NCBI GenBank assembly: GCA_036384915.1
Contig: DASVLJ010000019.1
Location: forward strand, 97,123-161,122
Direction: 5' to 3'
Source of the DNA: PKWO01 sp036384915
Lineage (GTDB): Bacteria; Pseudomonadota; Gammaproteobacteria; Burkholderiales; Burkholderiaceae_D
DNA length: 64,000 nucleotides
The position numbers and the translations under genes are program-made. Shown one piece after another: positions 25,770 through 36,500 of the stretch. A model generated the notes under the pieces. The model saw nothing but the letters and a program-made list of their open reading frames with translations. It did not search any database and was not told where the DNA came from. Positions within the stretch are counted from its first letter, which is position 1. Each line of letters begins with the position of its first letter.

Positions 25770-27197
25770 TTATGCGGCGTCGGCAGCTTTGCCGCGCAAT
25801 TCGGCCTGCAAAGTGGTACGGTCCAGCTCGCCCTCCCAAGACGATACGACGATGGTAGCCACGCCGTTGCCGACAAAATTGGTCAAGGCACGGCACTCGC
25901 TCATGAATTTGTCGATGCCGAGAATCAAGGCCATACCGGAGATCGGAATCGAGGGCACGACGGCAAGCGTGGCAGCCAATGTAACGAAGCCCGCCCCCGT
26001 GACACCGGAAGCCCCTTTGGAGGTAAGCATGGCGACGCCGAGGATCGTCAACTGCTGCCCCAGTGTCAAGTCTGTATTGGTAGCCTGGGCAATGAACAGC
26101 GCAGCCATGGTCATGTAAATATTGGTGCCATCGAGATTGAACGAATAGCCTGTCGGCACAACCAGGCCGACGACAGGCTTGGAACAACCGAGCTTTTCCA
26201 GCTTGGTCATTAGCGACGGCAGCGCACTTTCGGAAGAACTCGTACCCAGCACGAGCAACAATTCATCCTTGATGTAGCGCAGGTAGCGCAGGATCGAAAA
26301 CCCCGTCAACCAGGCGATGACACCAAGGACGACCAGAACAAACAAGAGGCTGGTGAGGTAAAACGATCCGATCAGCTTGACCAAAGGAATCAAGGCGTGA
26401 AGCCCGTACTTGCCGATGGTGAAAGCCATCGCGCCGAACGCGCCGACGGGCGCGGCCTTCATGATGATGTTGACCATGCCGAAAATGGCTTTCGACAAGT
26501 CTTCGACCAGGTTGACAATCGGCTTGCCCTTCTCACCGAGAAAGGCAAGCGACAATCCAAACAGGATCGACACCAGCAATACCTGCAGGATCTCGCCTTT
26601 GGCAAATGCATCGACCACCGTCGTCGGGATGATATTCATCACCATTTCGACCGGCGTCTGGGCTTTTTGGTGCGCATAGCCTTCCACCGTCTTCGCGTCC
26701 GCTTCCGCGGCCGCCTGCTTTTTCGCCGCACCGTCGGCCGCGCCCTTGGAATCGGCGCCGAGCCCAGGCTGGTTCTTTATTTCGGCGCTGCCGGTCGCCG
26801 GCTTTGTGTCCGCCGCGGCTGCCGTCTGGCCCTTCGAATCGACATAGCCCGCCGCCGGCTTGGCATTCGTATTGGCACTCGCAAAACCTTCTCCGGGACG
26901 TATCCCGTTGGCCACGATCAAGCCGATAGCCAAGGCCAAAGTCGATACCACCTCAAAATAAACAATGGTCTTTCCGGCGACGCGCAACAGCTTGCCCAAG
27001 CCTTCCATACCGGCGACGCCGTGAACGACCGTACAGAAGATCACCGGCGCGATGATCATCTTGATCAACTTGATAAAGCCGTCGCCCAGCCATTTCATGT
27101 CGGCGGCGTTGGTCGGGTCGTACAGTCCGAACAGCACGCCGATCACGATGGCGATCAAAACCTGGATATACAGGACCTTATAGAATGGCTTTTTCAT
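25770..27197 (-). CDS. dctA: C4-dicarboxylate/proton symporter DctA with a large insertion
   Basis: A 475-residue member of the dicarboxylate/amino acid:cation symporter family. The reentrant-loop serine motif SSSES, the SFNLDGTNIYM helix-break motif and GASGVTGAGFVTL are all present, as is the DctA-like DKFMSECRALTNFVGN. E. coli DctA is about 428 residues; the extra length is an Ala/Lys/Asp-rich insert (about residues 105-175, with repeats such as AAGYVDSKGQT and ADSKGAADGAAKK) in an extracytoplasmic loop. The start encodes MKKPFYK; an ATG 18 codons earlier is less likely. Probable uptake of succinate, fumarate and malate. Confidence 0.88.
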   Translation of the reverse strand: MKKPFYKVLYIQVLIAIVIGVLFGLYDPTNAADMKWLGDGFIKLIKMIIAPVIFCTVVHGVAGMEGLGKLLRVAGKTIVYFEVVSTLALAIGLIVANGIRPGEGFASANTNAKPAAGYVDSKGQTAAAADTKPATGSAEIKNQPGLGADSKGAADGAAKKQAAAEADAKTVEGYAHQKAQTPVEMVMNIIPTTVVDAFAKGEILQVLLVSILFGLSLAFLGEKGKPIVNLVEDLSKAIFGMVNIIMKAAPVGAFGAMAFTIGKYGLHALIPLVKLIGSFYLTSLLFVLVVLGVIAWLTGFSILRYLRYIKDELLLVLGTSSSESALPSLMTKLEKLGCSKPVVGLVVPTGYSFNLDGTNIYMTMAALFIAQATNTDLTLGQQLTILGVAMLTSKGASGVTGAGFVTLAATLAVVPSIPISGMALILGIDKFMSECRALTNFVGNGVATIVVSSWEGELDRTTLQAELRGKAADAA

Positions 27198-27275
27198 GTG
27201 CTGTCTCTTGGCGTTGTTGTACTCGAAACTCCGGGCCTTCTTGCGGGACATATTAACCGAAGCCCGGCCGGCATG

Positions 27276-28550
27276 TCAGCCCGGCTGTGGCGGGGCTTCC
27301 ACTGCCGGCTTGCGCGAACGGAAGTAGCGCCAGGCGAGCAGCAAGCCCGTGCATTGCAATCCTGCGCCGATGAAGAAAGTCGCGCCGGCATGCCAATCGC
27401 CGCGCGGCAGGCTGCCCACCCGTGCCAGCACGCTGGCGCCGAAATACGGCGCGATCACGAGCGAGAAACTGGCGATCGATTGCAGCGCGCCCATCAGCGA
27501 ACCCTGGGCGCGCGGATCCGTAGCCTTGGAGATGATGGCCTGCATTGCCGGTCCCGTGCAGAACGCCAACAGGTTGCACAGGATGAGCGCATACATCATC
27601 CAGCCTTCGGTCGCCAGACCGTACAGCAGGAAGGTGACGGCGCTGGAACCCAACCCAAGCAGGGCGAGCCGCACTTCTCCGAACATCCGGATCAGTCTGC
27701 TCAAGAGCAGCGCCTGCACCAAGGCCGAGGCGACACCGACACAAGTCATGGCCCAGCCGTTTTCCATGGTGCCCCAGCCAAAGCGGAAATGGGTGTACAG
27801 CACCCAGGTCGTCTGCATCAGCATCTGGGCAAAAGTGGAAAAGCACAGGGCCACGATCAAACCACGCACGTCGCGCCGCCGGGCCAGCGCAAGCAGGGCA
27901 CCGAACGGGTTGGCACGCGCTAAGGAAAACGGCGCCCGGCGATCCTGCGGCAGCGATTCGGGGACGACGAAATAGCCGTACAAAAAATTGCAGGCCGACA
28001 GCCCGGCGGCAAGATAGAAAGGCACGCGCACGCCGAAGTGGCCCAGCAATCCCCCCAGCGCCGGGCCGCAAATGAAACCGAAACCGAAAGCCCCGCCTAT
28101 CAAGCCGAAACTTTTGGCGCGGTTTTCCGGCGTCGAAATGTCCGAAGCATAGGCCGAAGCGACCGACATGCTGGCGGACGACATGCCGCCGATCACGCGG
28201 CCGACAAAAAGCATGGGCAGATTGGGCGCCAACGCCGTGGCAAGAAAATTCAGGCACATGCCCGCCATCGAATACAGCATCACCGGCCGCCGGCCGACCT
28301 TGTCGCTCAACACGCCCAACAACGGCATGCACAGAAATTGCAGCAAGCCGAATACACTGGCCAGAACGCCATACCATTGCGCCTGCAACTCCTTGGTCGC
28401 GACGAACTCGCCGACCAGGAGCGGCAACGCCGGCACGAGGAGGCCGACACCGAGCATATCGATGAAGACGCTGACCAGGATGAATTTCAGGCTCGGCGGG
28501 CGGGCTTGCGATGTTTCGGCAGAAACGGGGGGCTTATCGGCACGACTCAA
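27276..28550 (-). CDS. MFS drug exporter, TetA-like
   Basis: A 424-residue 12-helix MFS transporter of the TetA/TCR group. Motif A between helices 2 and 3 reads GVLSDKVGRRPVML and motif C in helix 5 begins GGAFGFGFICGPALGG, typical of drug:proton antiporters. The start is a TTG with GGAGAG upstream; the next open start upstream has no site. No tetR-type repressor is adjacent. It lies 78 bases upstream of dctA in the same direction. Substrate unknown; tetracycline resistance should not be assumed. Confidence 0.85.
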   Translation of the reverse strand: MSRADKPPVSAETSQARPPSLKFILVSVFIDMLGVGLLVPALPLLVGEFVATKELQAQWYGVLASVFGLLQFLCMPLLGVLSDKVGRRPVMLYSMAGMCLNFLATALAPNLPMLFVGRVIGGMSSASMSVASAYASDISTPENRAKSFGLIGGAFGFGFICGPALGGLLGHFGVRVPFYLAAGLSACNFLYGYFVVPESLPQDRRAPFSLARANPFGALLALARRRDVRGLIVALCFSTFAQMLMQTTWVLYTHFRFGWGTMENGWAMTCVGVASALVQALLLSRLIRMFGEVRLALLGLGSSAVTFLLYGLATEGWMMYALILCNLLAFCTGPAMQAIISKATDPRAQGSLMGALQSIASFSLVIAPYFGASVLARVGSLPRGDWHAGATFFIGAGLQCTGLLLAWRYFRSRKPAVEAPPQPG

Positions 28551-28752
28551 GGCGACTCTCCAGCTATCTGTCCAAAGGGCTACGGCTAGCAACAAAAATG
28601 CAGGCGACAGTGTAACCCACTGCCGGAAGTTGCAAGCGCTCCCGTCTTACCGGCCAGCCTGGGGAAACTCCCAACCTGGTTCCTTAACTATTGCGCCGCA
28701 GCATTTGGTAAAGTTGATACCTGATCAGTTATTCGTATGGGAGTCCGGCCTG

Positions 28753-29847
28753 ATGCAAGCAAAAAAAATCCTGATTATTGCGGGGGTTACGCTGGGCGTT
28801 CTCGCCGCGGGCGGCGCCATCGCCCTGCACTTCGCGACGCGGGCGCTTCAAACGAGCGTGCAAAGTGCGCTCGGGCCGAACAGCCAGGTTGCCGAAGTCC
28901 TCGTGCATTGGTCTAGCATCGAGATGCGCGGCGTACACGTGCGCGGCCCCGCCAACTGGCCCGCCGCCGAGACCTTGCGCGCGGACCGGATCGTGGTCAC
29001 ACCCGATCTGCGCGCCCTGGTTTCCGCGCATCTGCATGTCAGCAAGATCGAGGTGGAAAATCCCTATCTCTCCATCCTGCGCGGACGCAACGGTCACGTG
29101 CACCTCCTGCCCGGCATCATCGAGGAGACGCCGAAGAGCGCTTCCCCGGCCGCGCCGGCAGCACATCCGGTCGAGATCGGCAGCGTCGCCATCCATGGCG
29201 GTGCGGTCGAATTTTTCGACGCCTCGATCCGGCAGCCGCCCCACGTGGTCAGGCTGGAACAGCTCGAAGCCGAAGTCGACGACATTCACGTGCCGAGCCA
29301 GCCAGGCCACATGCAACTCAAGCTCGACGGCGTGGTGAAGGGTGTGCAAGGCGACGGCAAAGCGGCAATCGAAGGTTGGCTCGACCCCGTTACGCTCGAC
29401 TCGGACGTATCCACCACGCTGTCGGGAGTCGACCTGATCGCCCTGCAGCCCTATCTGATCAAGGCGGCCGAAACCGGTGTCAGGCGCGGCAAGCTCGACA
29501 TGACGCTGCATTCGAGAGTGCAGAACAGGCATCTGAACGCACCCGGCAGCGTGACCCTGATCGGCCTTGAACTCGATTCGGGCAACGGTGCCATGGCGAC
29601 CTTCATGGGCGTGCCGCGCCGCGCGGTCGTTGCCTCGCTCAAGGACAAAGGCGGCCGTATCATGGTGCCTTTCACGCTGGCCGGCAACCTGGACGACCCG
29701 CACTTCTCGCTCAACGAAAGCCTGGCATCGCATTTGGGAGGCGCCGTGGCAAACGTATTGGGTATCAGCGTCGAAGGCTTGACGCATGGGGTCGGCAGCG
29801 CAGCCGAGGGCGTCGAAGGGATGGTGAAGAAATTGTTCGGCAAATAG
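28753..29847 (+). CDS. AsmA/DUF748-like membrane-anchored protein
   Basis: A 364-residue protein with one N-terminal membrane helix (about 5-25) and a beta-rich periplasmic body (ADRIVVTPDLRALVSAHLHV, KIEVENPYLSILRG), the pattern of AsmA/DUF748 proteins that bridge the envelope and are thought to carry lipids. The C-terminus is an amphipathic helix (LTHGVGSAAEGVEGMVKKLF). GGGAG precedes the ATG. Monocistronic. The family link is by pattern only. Confidence 0.7.
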   Translation: MQAKKILIIAGVTLGVLAAGGAIALHFATRALQTSVQSALGPNSQVAEVLVHWSSIEMRGVHVRGPANWPAAETLRADRIVVTPDLRALVSAHLHVSKIEVENPYLSILRGRNGHVHLLPGIIEETPKSASPAAPAAHPVEIGSVAIHGGAVEFFDASIRQPPHVVRLEQLEAEVDDIHVPSQPGHMQLKLDGVVKGVQGDGKAAIEGWLDPVTLDSDVSTTLSGVDLIALQPYLIKAAETGVRRGKLDMTLHSRVQNRHLNAPGSVTLIGLELDSGNGAMATFMGVPRRAVVASLKDKGGRIMVPFTLAGNLDDPHFSLNESLASHLGGAVANVLGISVEGLTHGVGSAAEGVEGMVKKLFGK

Positions 29848-29858
29848 ACGCGCACATG

Positions 29859-29892
29859 AAAAAACCCTCCGCCCGTTGCCGGGACGGAGGGT
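29859..29892 (-). terminator. Intrinsic terminator of the sedolisin gene
   Basis: An eight-base stem ACCCTCCG/CGGAGGGT with a 13-base loop; on the minus strand it is followed by six T. It lies 20 bases after the stop codon of the sedolisin gene and close to the end of the convergent AsmA-like gene. Confidence 0.85.
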
Positions 29893-29912
29893 GCGTCATT
29901 CAGAGGGATTGC

Positions 29913-31760
29913 TTAGAAACGGAACGAATTGACCAGATTGTTCAGGTTCAACGTCCCCAAGCCCGTCGCGGGGTTGTACTGCGTCCCGGCATTCCAGTAA
30001 AGATTGTCGCCGGAGGTGATCGCGTTGAACGGCGACATGTTCGAATAGCCGTACCGATTGAAACGGGCGTAGAGTTGCGGCGACATCAAGCCGACGCGCC
30101 CACCCATCGCTTGCGAAAGCAGCGACGCCATGCCGTTCAGTTGCGGTGCCACGAAGCTGGTGCCGCCGGAGCCATAGCTCCAGGCGCCGCCGAAATAGAC
30201 CGCGTAACCCGTATAGGGGTCGGCATTGAGCGAGACGTCGGGCACGTTGCGGCCAGCGTAGCCGGCCGGCAGATCGATGTAGTCGGTCCCGCTGCAAACC
30301 AGCGACTGGTTGCCCGTGCTGAGCTGGGTGCCGGTAGTCGATTTCTGGAACAGCGGCATATCGTAGTTCACGCTCACGCCGCCGCCGCCGCCCACGGGGA
30401 AGAAGTTGGCGTAGTAGAAGTCCGAACCATAGTAGGTGGTCATGTAGTTCTGCAGGTAGTCCCAACCCCAGGGGCGTTCGGTGGGCACGACGATCGTGCC
30501 GTTCTTGCGCACCTGGGTGTTGGGCAAGGTGGTGCCGCCGGCTGCCGTGACGTAGGGGTCGCTGGCCGGGGAATCGACGGTCAGCGTTTGGGTACAGGTC
30601 GGATAAGTGTAGGGCGCATTGGAGTCATTGATGTCGTAGGCGCCTGCATCGCCCGCCGAAGCGAACACGGAAATACCCTGCGCCGCAGCCACGATGAAGG
30701 CCTGGTGCTGGGCGATCATGGTGTCGGTCGATTGGGCGATTTCCGGGCTGCCCCAGCTGACCGACAGCGTATCGACCTTGTTATCGGCCACTGCCTGATA
30801 GAACACGTCGATAAAGCCGGCATCGGTATTGGGGGCATCGTAGACGATCATCTTGGCGTCAGGCGCGATTCCGCCCGCCTGTTCGACGTCGAGCGTCGTC
30901 TCGTCGGAACCATTGGTTCCGCCGCCGCCGTCGACATGCACCTGGGTGATACGGTTCGGCGACACCTTGATGCCCAGCGATCTCCAGTAGGTGTAAGCGT
31001 CCGATGGCGCAAACGTGGCCAGCGTGGCGATACCGATGGTACGGCCGCGACCGGTAATGTGCTTCTGGTACAGCGGGTTGATGTTGTACAGGTTGGCTAC
31101 GTCGGCAACGGTGAACTGGCCCGGCGTGCCGTTGGTGGTGCCGCTGGTGGAGCCATTGGCCCGCAGGGTAACCTTGACGCGTTCGACAGTGCCCACGGCC
31201 GCCGTCGCTTCGGGAATGCGGTGCAAGTGCGTCTTGGCCTGAGGCTGGTTATTGAGACCGGCGATGACGAGGATCAGGTCGGACAAGGTCGAGGGAATCT
31301 TGCCGGGCCGGTCGGGCTTCTGAAAATAATTCACACCGTCGAAATAGTTGTGAATTTGCATTTGCAGCAACTGATTGAATTGATCGGTCGTGCCGGTGGC
31401 ATGGATCACGAGATTATTAGACATCACGTCCTGGACGGTGATACCTTGCGCCGCCATGGCTCTCGTGATGAACCTCACCACGGAATCGCTCGGCGCGAAG
31501 TTTTGCCTGAATGCGTTGGTGGAGAGGAATTGCTGATAAACCGGGCTGCCCGGCGTCACCGTGCCGGCGACATACTGCTCGAGCTGGTCGATGTTTTGAA
31601 TCTTCAGAACGATGGAAACCGATTGCGCGGTCGCGCCGGGCGTTGCGCCCAGATCCAGCGGTTTCGCAGCGGGGCCGGCAGCGTGGGCAAGGACGCTGGT
31701 GGCAATCGCGGAGCAAGCAAATGCCACAGCCGCCGCGGCGCGGCTAAGTTTGATCTTCAT
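29913..31760 (-). CDS. Secreted sedolisin (S53) peptidase
   Basis: A 615-residue preproenzyme: signal peptide (about 1-27), an activation domain of the pro-kumamolisin type (about 45-190), and a catalytic domain from about 210. The serine-nucleophile motif GGTSFVAPQ lies near residue 537 and the Glu/Asp pair of the triad is in TLDVEQAGGIAPDA near 290. The C-terminal region should bind calcium. Sedolisins are acid-active extracellular endopeptidases. The start has GGAGAG upstream; an ATG 41 codons earlier is unlikely. Flanked by its own terminator; probably monocistronic. Confidence 0.92.
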   Translation of the reverse strand: MKIKLSRAAAAVAFACSAIATSVLAHAAGPAAKPLDLGATPGATAQSVSIVLKIQNIDQLEQYVAGTVTPGSPVYQQFLSTNAFRQNFAPSDSVVRFITRAMAAQGITVQDVMSNNLVIHATGTTDQFNQLLQMQIHNYFDGVNYFQKPDRPGKIPSTLSDLILVIAGLNNQPQAKTHLHRIPEATAAVGTVERVKVTLRANGSTSGTTNGTPGQFTVADVANLYNINPLYQKHITGRGRTIGIATLATFAPSDAYTYWRSLGIKVSPNRITQVHVDGGGGTNGSDETTLDVEQAGGIAPDAKMIVYDAPNTDAGFIDVFYQAVADNKVDTLSVSWGSPEIAQSTDTMIAQHQAFIVAAAQGISVFASAGDAGAYDINDSNAPYTYPTCTQTLTVDSPASDPYVTAAGGTTLPNTQVRKNGTIVVPTERPWGWDYLQNYMTTYYGSDFYYANFFPVGGGGGVSVNYDMPLFQKSTTGTQLSTGNQSLVCSGTDYIDLPAGYAGRNVPDVSLNADPYTGYAVYFGGAWSYGSGGTSFVAPQLNGMASLLSQAMGGRVGLMSPQLYARFNRYGYSNMSPFNAITSGDNLYWNAGTQYNPATGLGTLNLNNLVNSFRF

Positions 31761-32220
31761 TATTGAACTCTCCAGATATTTATTGTGATAATGGTGTCTT
31801 CGCAATCGGCACACCCGATCAGGGCGAGCGATTCGGCGATATTTTTGTAATCGCCGGACGATTATATGGTAACGCCCAGACAAGTAGTTGGCAGAGTGAC
31901 ATGTCAGAATAAAAAAATTTTTTCATTGATTTTCCCCTTGTCAACCAACTAATCTTCGCCAAACCATACCAATCTCCAAAGTCAAGCGCGTGACAAACCG
32001 CTTCAAACCTGGCGGCCGTACGATTTTTGTGTCGGCCGTATCGATCTTGTTTTTGCCTTGATCGAAACGGTTCAATGCAAGGTCCGGAAAGCGGGTTCAA
32101 TGCAAAACATGCGGAACAAGCGGAAAATAAAGGGAATGCCATCGTCGCGACAGCTCCGGAATTTTCCGCCGCCCTGCGCCGCGAAGGCCTGCCCTCACTC
32201 GATTTGCCCCTGGCCCTAAA
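31761..32220. other. 460-bp intergenic region
   Basis: An AT-rich stretch between the divergent sedolisin and metallophosphoesterase genes. It must hold both promoters, but no pair of boxes stands out. A direct repeat GGTTCAATGCAA occurs at 32069-32080 and 32094-32105 (25-bp period). A run of seven A then six T lies at about 31912-31924. No convincing gene is present. Confidence 0.5.
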
Positions 32221-32982
32221 ATGACATCCACCCGCATCGCTCTCGTCTCCGACATCCATGGCAACCTGCCGGCATTGCAAGCCGTGCTGCAAGACATTGC
32301 CACGCGCGACGTCGACCGCATCGTCAATCTCGGCGACAGCCTGTCGGGCCCGCTACTGGCGGCCGAGACCGCGCAATTCCTCATGCGGCAGGATTGGCTG
32401 CAGCTGGCCGGCAACCATGAGCGGCAGATACTCGAATACGAACCCGGCAAGGGCAGCGAGTCGGACCGCCATGCCGCATCGAAAATGACGCCCGATATGC
32501 TGGCCTGGATTCGTAGCCTGCCGCCCGATTTGCGCATCGACGGCTGCGTGTTGCTGTGCCACGGCACGCCGACTTCGGACCTGCAATACTTCATGGAATC
32601 GGTCGACGAACGCGGCGCGCGCATGGCCAACGCGGCCGAAGTGGCAGCCCGACGGGGCAACGCCGATGCGCGCGTGATCTGCTGCGGCCACACCCACGTG
32701 CCACGCGTACTGCGCATGGCCGACGGTGCACTGATCGTCAATCCCGGCAGCGTGGGCTTGCCGGCCTACGATGACGACCATCCCTATCCGCACGTGATCG
32801 AAAACGGCTCACCCGATGCACGCTACGCCATCATCGAACGGCGCGAGGGCAAGTGGCAGGCGATGCTATTCGCCGTGCCCTACGATTTCGAACCGATGGC
32901 CAGGCTGGCCGAAACCAATGACCGGCCCGATTGGGCCATTGCCTTGCGCACCGGCTACATGTCCACCCAAGCCGCTTCTTGA
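32221..32982 (+). CDS. Metallophosphoesterase (YfcE-like)
   Basis: A 253-residue calcineurin-like phosphoesterase. The metal-binding blocks are in order: SDIHGN (about 10-15), NLGDSLSG (about 37-44), LAGNHERQ (about 63-70) and CGHTHVPRV (about 156-164). These bind two metals, commonly Mn. The size and blocks match the YfcE/MJ0936 class of small phosphodiesterases. Cytoplasmic and probably monocistronic. Its stop lies one base before the end of the truncated yceI remnant. Confidence 0.88.
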   Translation: MTSTRIALVSDIHGNLPALQAVLQDIATRDVDRIVNLGDSLSGPLLAAETAQFLMRQDWLQLAGNHERQILEYEPGKGSESDRHAASKMTPDMLAWIRSLPPDLRIDGCVLLCHGTPTSDLQYFMESVDERGARMANAAEVAARRGNADARVICCGHTHVPRVLRMADGALIVNPGSVGLPAYDDDHPYPHVIENGSPDARYAIIERREGKWQAMLFAVPYDFEPMARLAETNDRPDWAIALRTGYMSTQAAS

Positions 32983-32983
32983 G

Positions 32984-33397
32984 CTATTCCTCGCTCGCTT
33001 CGACGCTGAAGTAAAGCGTGGCCTTGTCCGTCACGAAGGGGGCATAACGGCACAGGCCAAAATCCGAGCGCAGGATTTTGGCGCTGCCGTTGGCGCCGCA
33101 GGCGCGCGTGAGATACGGCAGCATGAAGCGGCAGGCAAAATGGCTGTCTTCCTGGGTCACCGGTTCGGTGACGTCCTTGCTCGTCGAATCGCCTGTCGCA
33201 CGCGCCAGCTGATCGCCGTCGAATTCCATGGCATTCGATTGAAAATGCATGGCCGGATAAGTCTTGGCATCGAAGAAGCTATCCAGCAGCAAGGTCTTGC
33301 CGAATTCATCGGAGCCCGTCGACACCGAGGCCGCCCCTATCTTTCCACTCTGCCGAATAACGGCGGGCAGGTCAGGAAAATCGATATCCGCACCCAA
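32984..33397 (-). pseudogene. 5'-truncated YceI-family gene
   Basis: The 137-codon frame clearly matches the C-terminal two thirds of YceI proteins: ...SVSTGSDEFGKTLLL, SFFDAKTYPAMHFQSN, DVTEPVTQ, CGANGSAKILRSDFGLCRYA and a final TLYFSVEAS. YceI proteins normally have about 190 residues with a signal peptide and an N-terminal SFEADH-like strand. Here the frame is closed by a TGA nine codons before the first usable (TTG) codon, and the other frames upstream contain nothing YceI-like up to the next gene. It is most likely a remnant after deletion of the 5' end. Confidence 0.65.
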
Positions 33398-33522
33398 GCT
33401 TTTCTGCCCCCTTCATTGCCGGCATCCCCGCTCCTTTGTCCGAACGCTGAGTAACATGTCTTCCCGGCGAGACAGCGCTGGACAGCGGCCACGAATTACA
33501 TTAGTGTCAATACCAGAAGGAA

Positions 33523-36500
33523 ATGTCCGCCCCACAGTGCCCCCCCGTTTCTCACTCGAAAGGCAGCATGCCCCCAAGCCGTTTCCGGTCCAGACTCTCG
33601 CCGCCAGCTCTGGTCGTGCTCGCGGCAGGACTTGCCATCACGGTCCTCGCTTTCGCCGCAGCGCGCCATGCCGAGTTCGAGCGCATCGACCAGGATTTGC
33701 AGCAGCGCGTCGACGAACGTTTCGTGGCAGTGATGGACGGTTATCGCAATGCGCTGGAAAGCCTCTTGAACGTCAATCGCCTGTTCGACGTACACCCCGG
33801 CATCACGCGCGAACAGTTCGAGGACTTCACCCGCCCTATCGTCGCCCGCCATCCTTACATCCAGGCATTCGGCTTCGAACGCACAATCACGGCGGCCGAG
33901 CGTGCCGGCTACGAAGCGCAGATGCGCAAGATCAATCCCGACTTCAGGATCACGCAGCTGGATCGCAACCGGCGTATTGCCGTGCCGGACCAGCCGGATT
34001 ACCTGGTCGTCGACTACGTCTCTCCGCTCGAAGGGAACGTCGCGGCGCTGGGCCTGGATGTGACAAACAACGCCTCCATCATGCAAGCCGGCGAGATGGC
34101 GCGCCGATTGCGCCTGCCGGTTGCCACCGATCTGTTCCGTCTGGCCCAGCGCAATGGCGACCAATCGGGTTTCCTGGTCAGCTTGCCGGTCTACGCGCTG
34201 GAGAAGGGCAAGGAAAAACTGGCCGGCTTTACCACCGTGGTGTTCCGCTCCCAGGCCCTGGTTGAAGGCGCCCTGGCGGCCGCCGACCTGCGCCCTCTGC
34301 CCGGCATGGAATTCAAGGTCTATCTCGGCGCCGTTGGCGATGCCGCTCACACGGTGTATCTGCATCGCGAAAGAATGGAGCCGTCAGAGACCGAATCCAT
34401 CTTCCCGCGCTGGCTGTTCTTCGACCGGCCGCCCCCCATCGTCCACAGCTTCGACGCGGCCGGCAAGACCTGGCATATCGAGGCAATCGCCGAAACCGAT
34501 TTCTTCGCCGCGCGCGCGAGCCGCGCCTTGGGCCTGCTCGTGCTGGGCACCGCCTTGACCGTCCTGCTTGCACTGTATATCCAATTCCAGGCCGACCGTT
34601 CGCGGCGGATAGCCGCATTGGTCGAAAAGCGCACCGGCGAATTGGTCGAGGCCAACCGGCTGCTGGCACAGGACAACGAGGCCAGACGGGTGGCGGAACA
34701 AGCCCTGCGCATGCGCGAACGCGCCATCGAAGCGAGCAATAATGCGGTCGTCATCACCAGCGCCGCCGCGCCCTTGTTCCCGATTGAATATGTCAACCCT
34801 GCTTTCCAGCGCATCACCGGCTTCAGCGCGCAAGACGTGATAGGAAGAAGCTGCAGCATCCTGTGGGGCAAGGATTCGGAACAGAGCGGTATGCGCGAAA
34901 TCCTGCAAAGCGGCATGGAACAGCGTGAGGGCCATGCCACGATGCGCAACTACCGCAAGGATGGCACGCCCTTCTGGTGCGAGATCTTCATCGCTCCCGT
35001 GCGCGACGATGCCGGCAAGGTGGAGCACTTTGTCGCTATCCAGTATGACATCACCGAGACCCGGCATTACCAGGAAGAGCTGGAAACGCTGACCAACCGC
35101 GACGGCCTCACCGGCCTGGCCAACCGCAATCTGTTGAACGACAGGCTCAGCCAGGCCATCGTCCATGCCTCCAACCACCGGCAAATATTGTGGATCGCCT
35201 ATCTTGACCTGGACCGCTTCAAGTTCGTCAACGACGCGGTCGGCCACAAGGTCGGCGACCGCCTGTTGCGTCAGGTGGCCCGCCGGCTCGAAGCCGCGCT
35301 GCGCAACAGCGACACGGTCGCGCGCGTCGGAGCCGACGAATTCATCCTGGTCCTGGAGGAACGCGCCGACGAGCTCGAAGTGGCCGACGATTTGCAAAAC
35401 CTGCTCGATGCGATCGCTAAGCCGCTCAACGACGACGGGCACGAATTCTTCCTCACCGGCAGCATCGGCGTCGCGGCCTACCCCAACGACGGCAACGACG
35501 CCGAGACGCTGATCAAGCACGCCGACATCGCCATGTACCGCGCCAAGGAACTGGGCCGCAACAACGCACAATTCTTCACCGCGATGATGAACCAGCGTGC
35601 GCTGGAACGGCTGCGCATCGAAAGCGACTTGCGCAACGCGCTGGAGCGGCAGGAATTCCTGCTGCACTATCAACCGCAGGTCGATTTGAATACCGGCCGC
35701 GTGCTCGGCGTCGAAGCCTTGCTGCGCTGGCAGCATCGCGAGTTGGGCCTGGTGCCGCCAGGACGCTTCATCGCGCTGGCCGAGGAAACCGGCCTGATCG
35801 TGCCCCTCGGCGCCTGGGTGCTGCAAACCGCCTGCCGCCAGGTGAAGCAGTGGCAGGACGAAGGCCTGGGCCCATTGCGCGTGGCGGTCAATCTCTCCGC
35901 ACGCCAGTTCGGCCAGAAAGACCTGGTGGAGTCGGTGGCGGAAACGCTGCTCGAAACCGGGCTCGATCCGGCCTGCCTCGAGATAGAATTGACCGAGAGC
36001 CTGGTGATGACCGACGTCGAACGCGCCATCGGCGTACTACGCAACCTGAAATCTCTCGGCGTGAAGCTGTCGATCGACGACTTCGGCACCGGCTATTCGA
36101 GCCTGTCCTATCTCAAGCGCTTCCCCATCGACGTGCTCAAGATCGACCAATCCTTCGTGCGCGACATTGCGCTCGACCCCGAAGACGCGGCAATCGCGGC
36201 AGCCATCATTTCCCTGGCGCACAGCCTCAGGCTGCACGTGATCGCCGAAGGAGTGGAAACCGAAGCGCAATTGACCTTTCTGCGCCGCCACGGCTGCGAC
36301 CAGATGCAAGGCTATTATTTCAGCAGGCCGCTCGCGGCAGCCGACATGCAGCGGATGCTCGCGGCCGGCACCGGCCTGGCTCCTTCAAGCGAGCGCAGCC
36401 GGACGCGGCGGCAAACCGTGCTGACCGTGGACCCGGATCCGCACGTCGGCACAGCCCTGGCGCGCGTATTGCGCAGCGAGGGCTATGAAATATTGCACGC

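Noticed and set aside
29856..31766. A 636-codon plus-strand frame across the sedolisin gene
   Set aside because: Antisense shadow of an S53 peptidase with signal peptide, propeptide and catalytic motifs; the plus-strand product has no recognisable domain.
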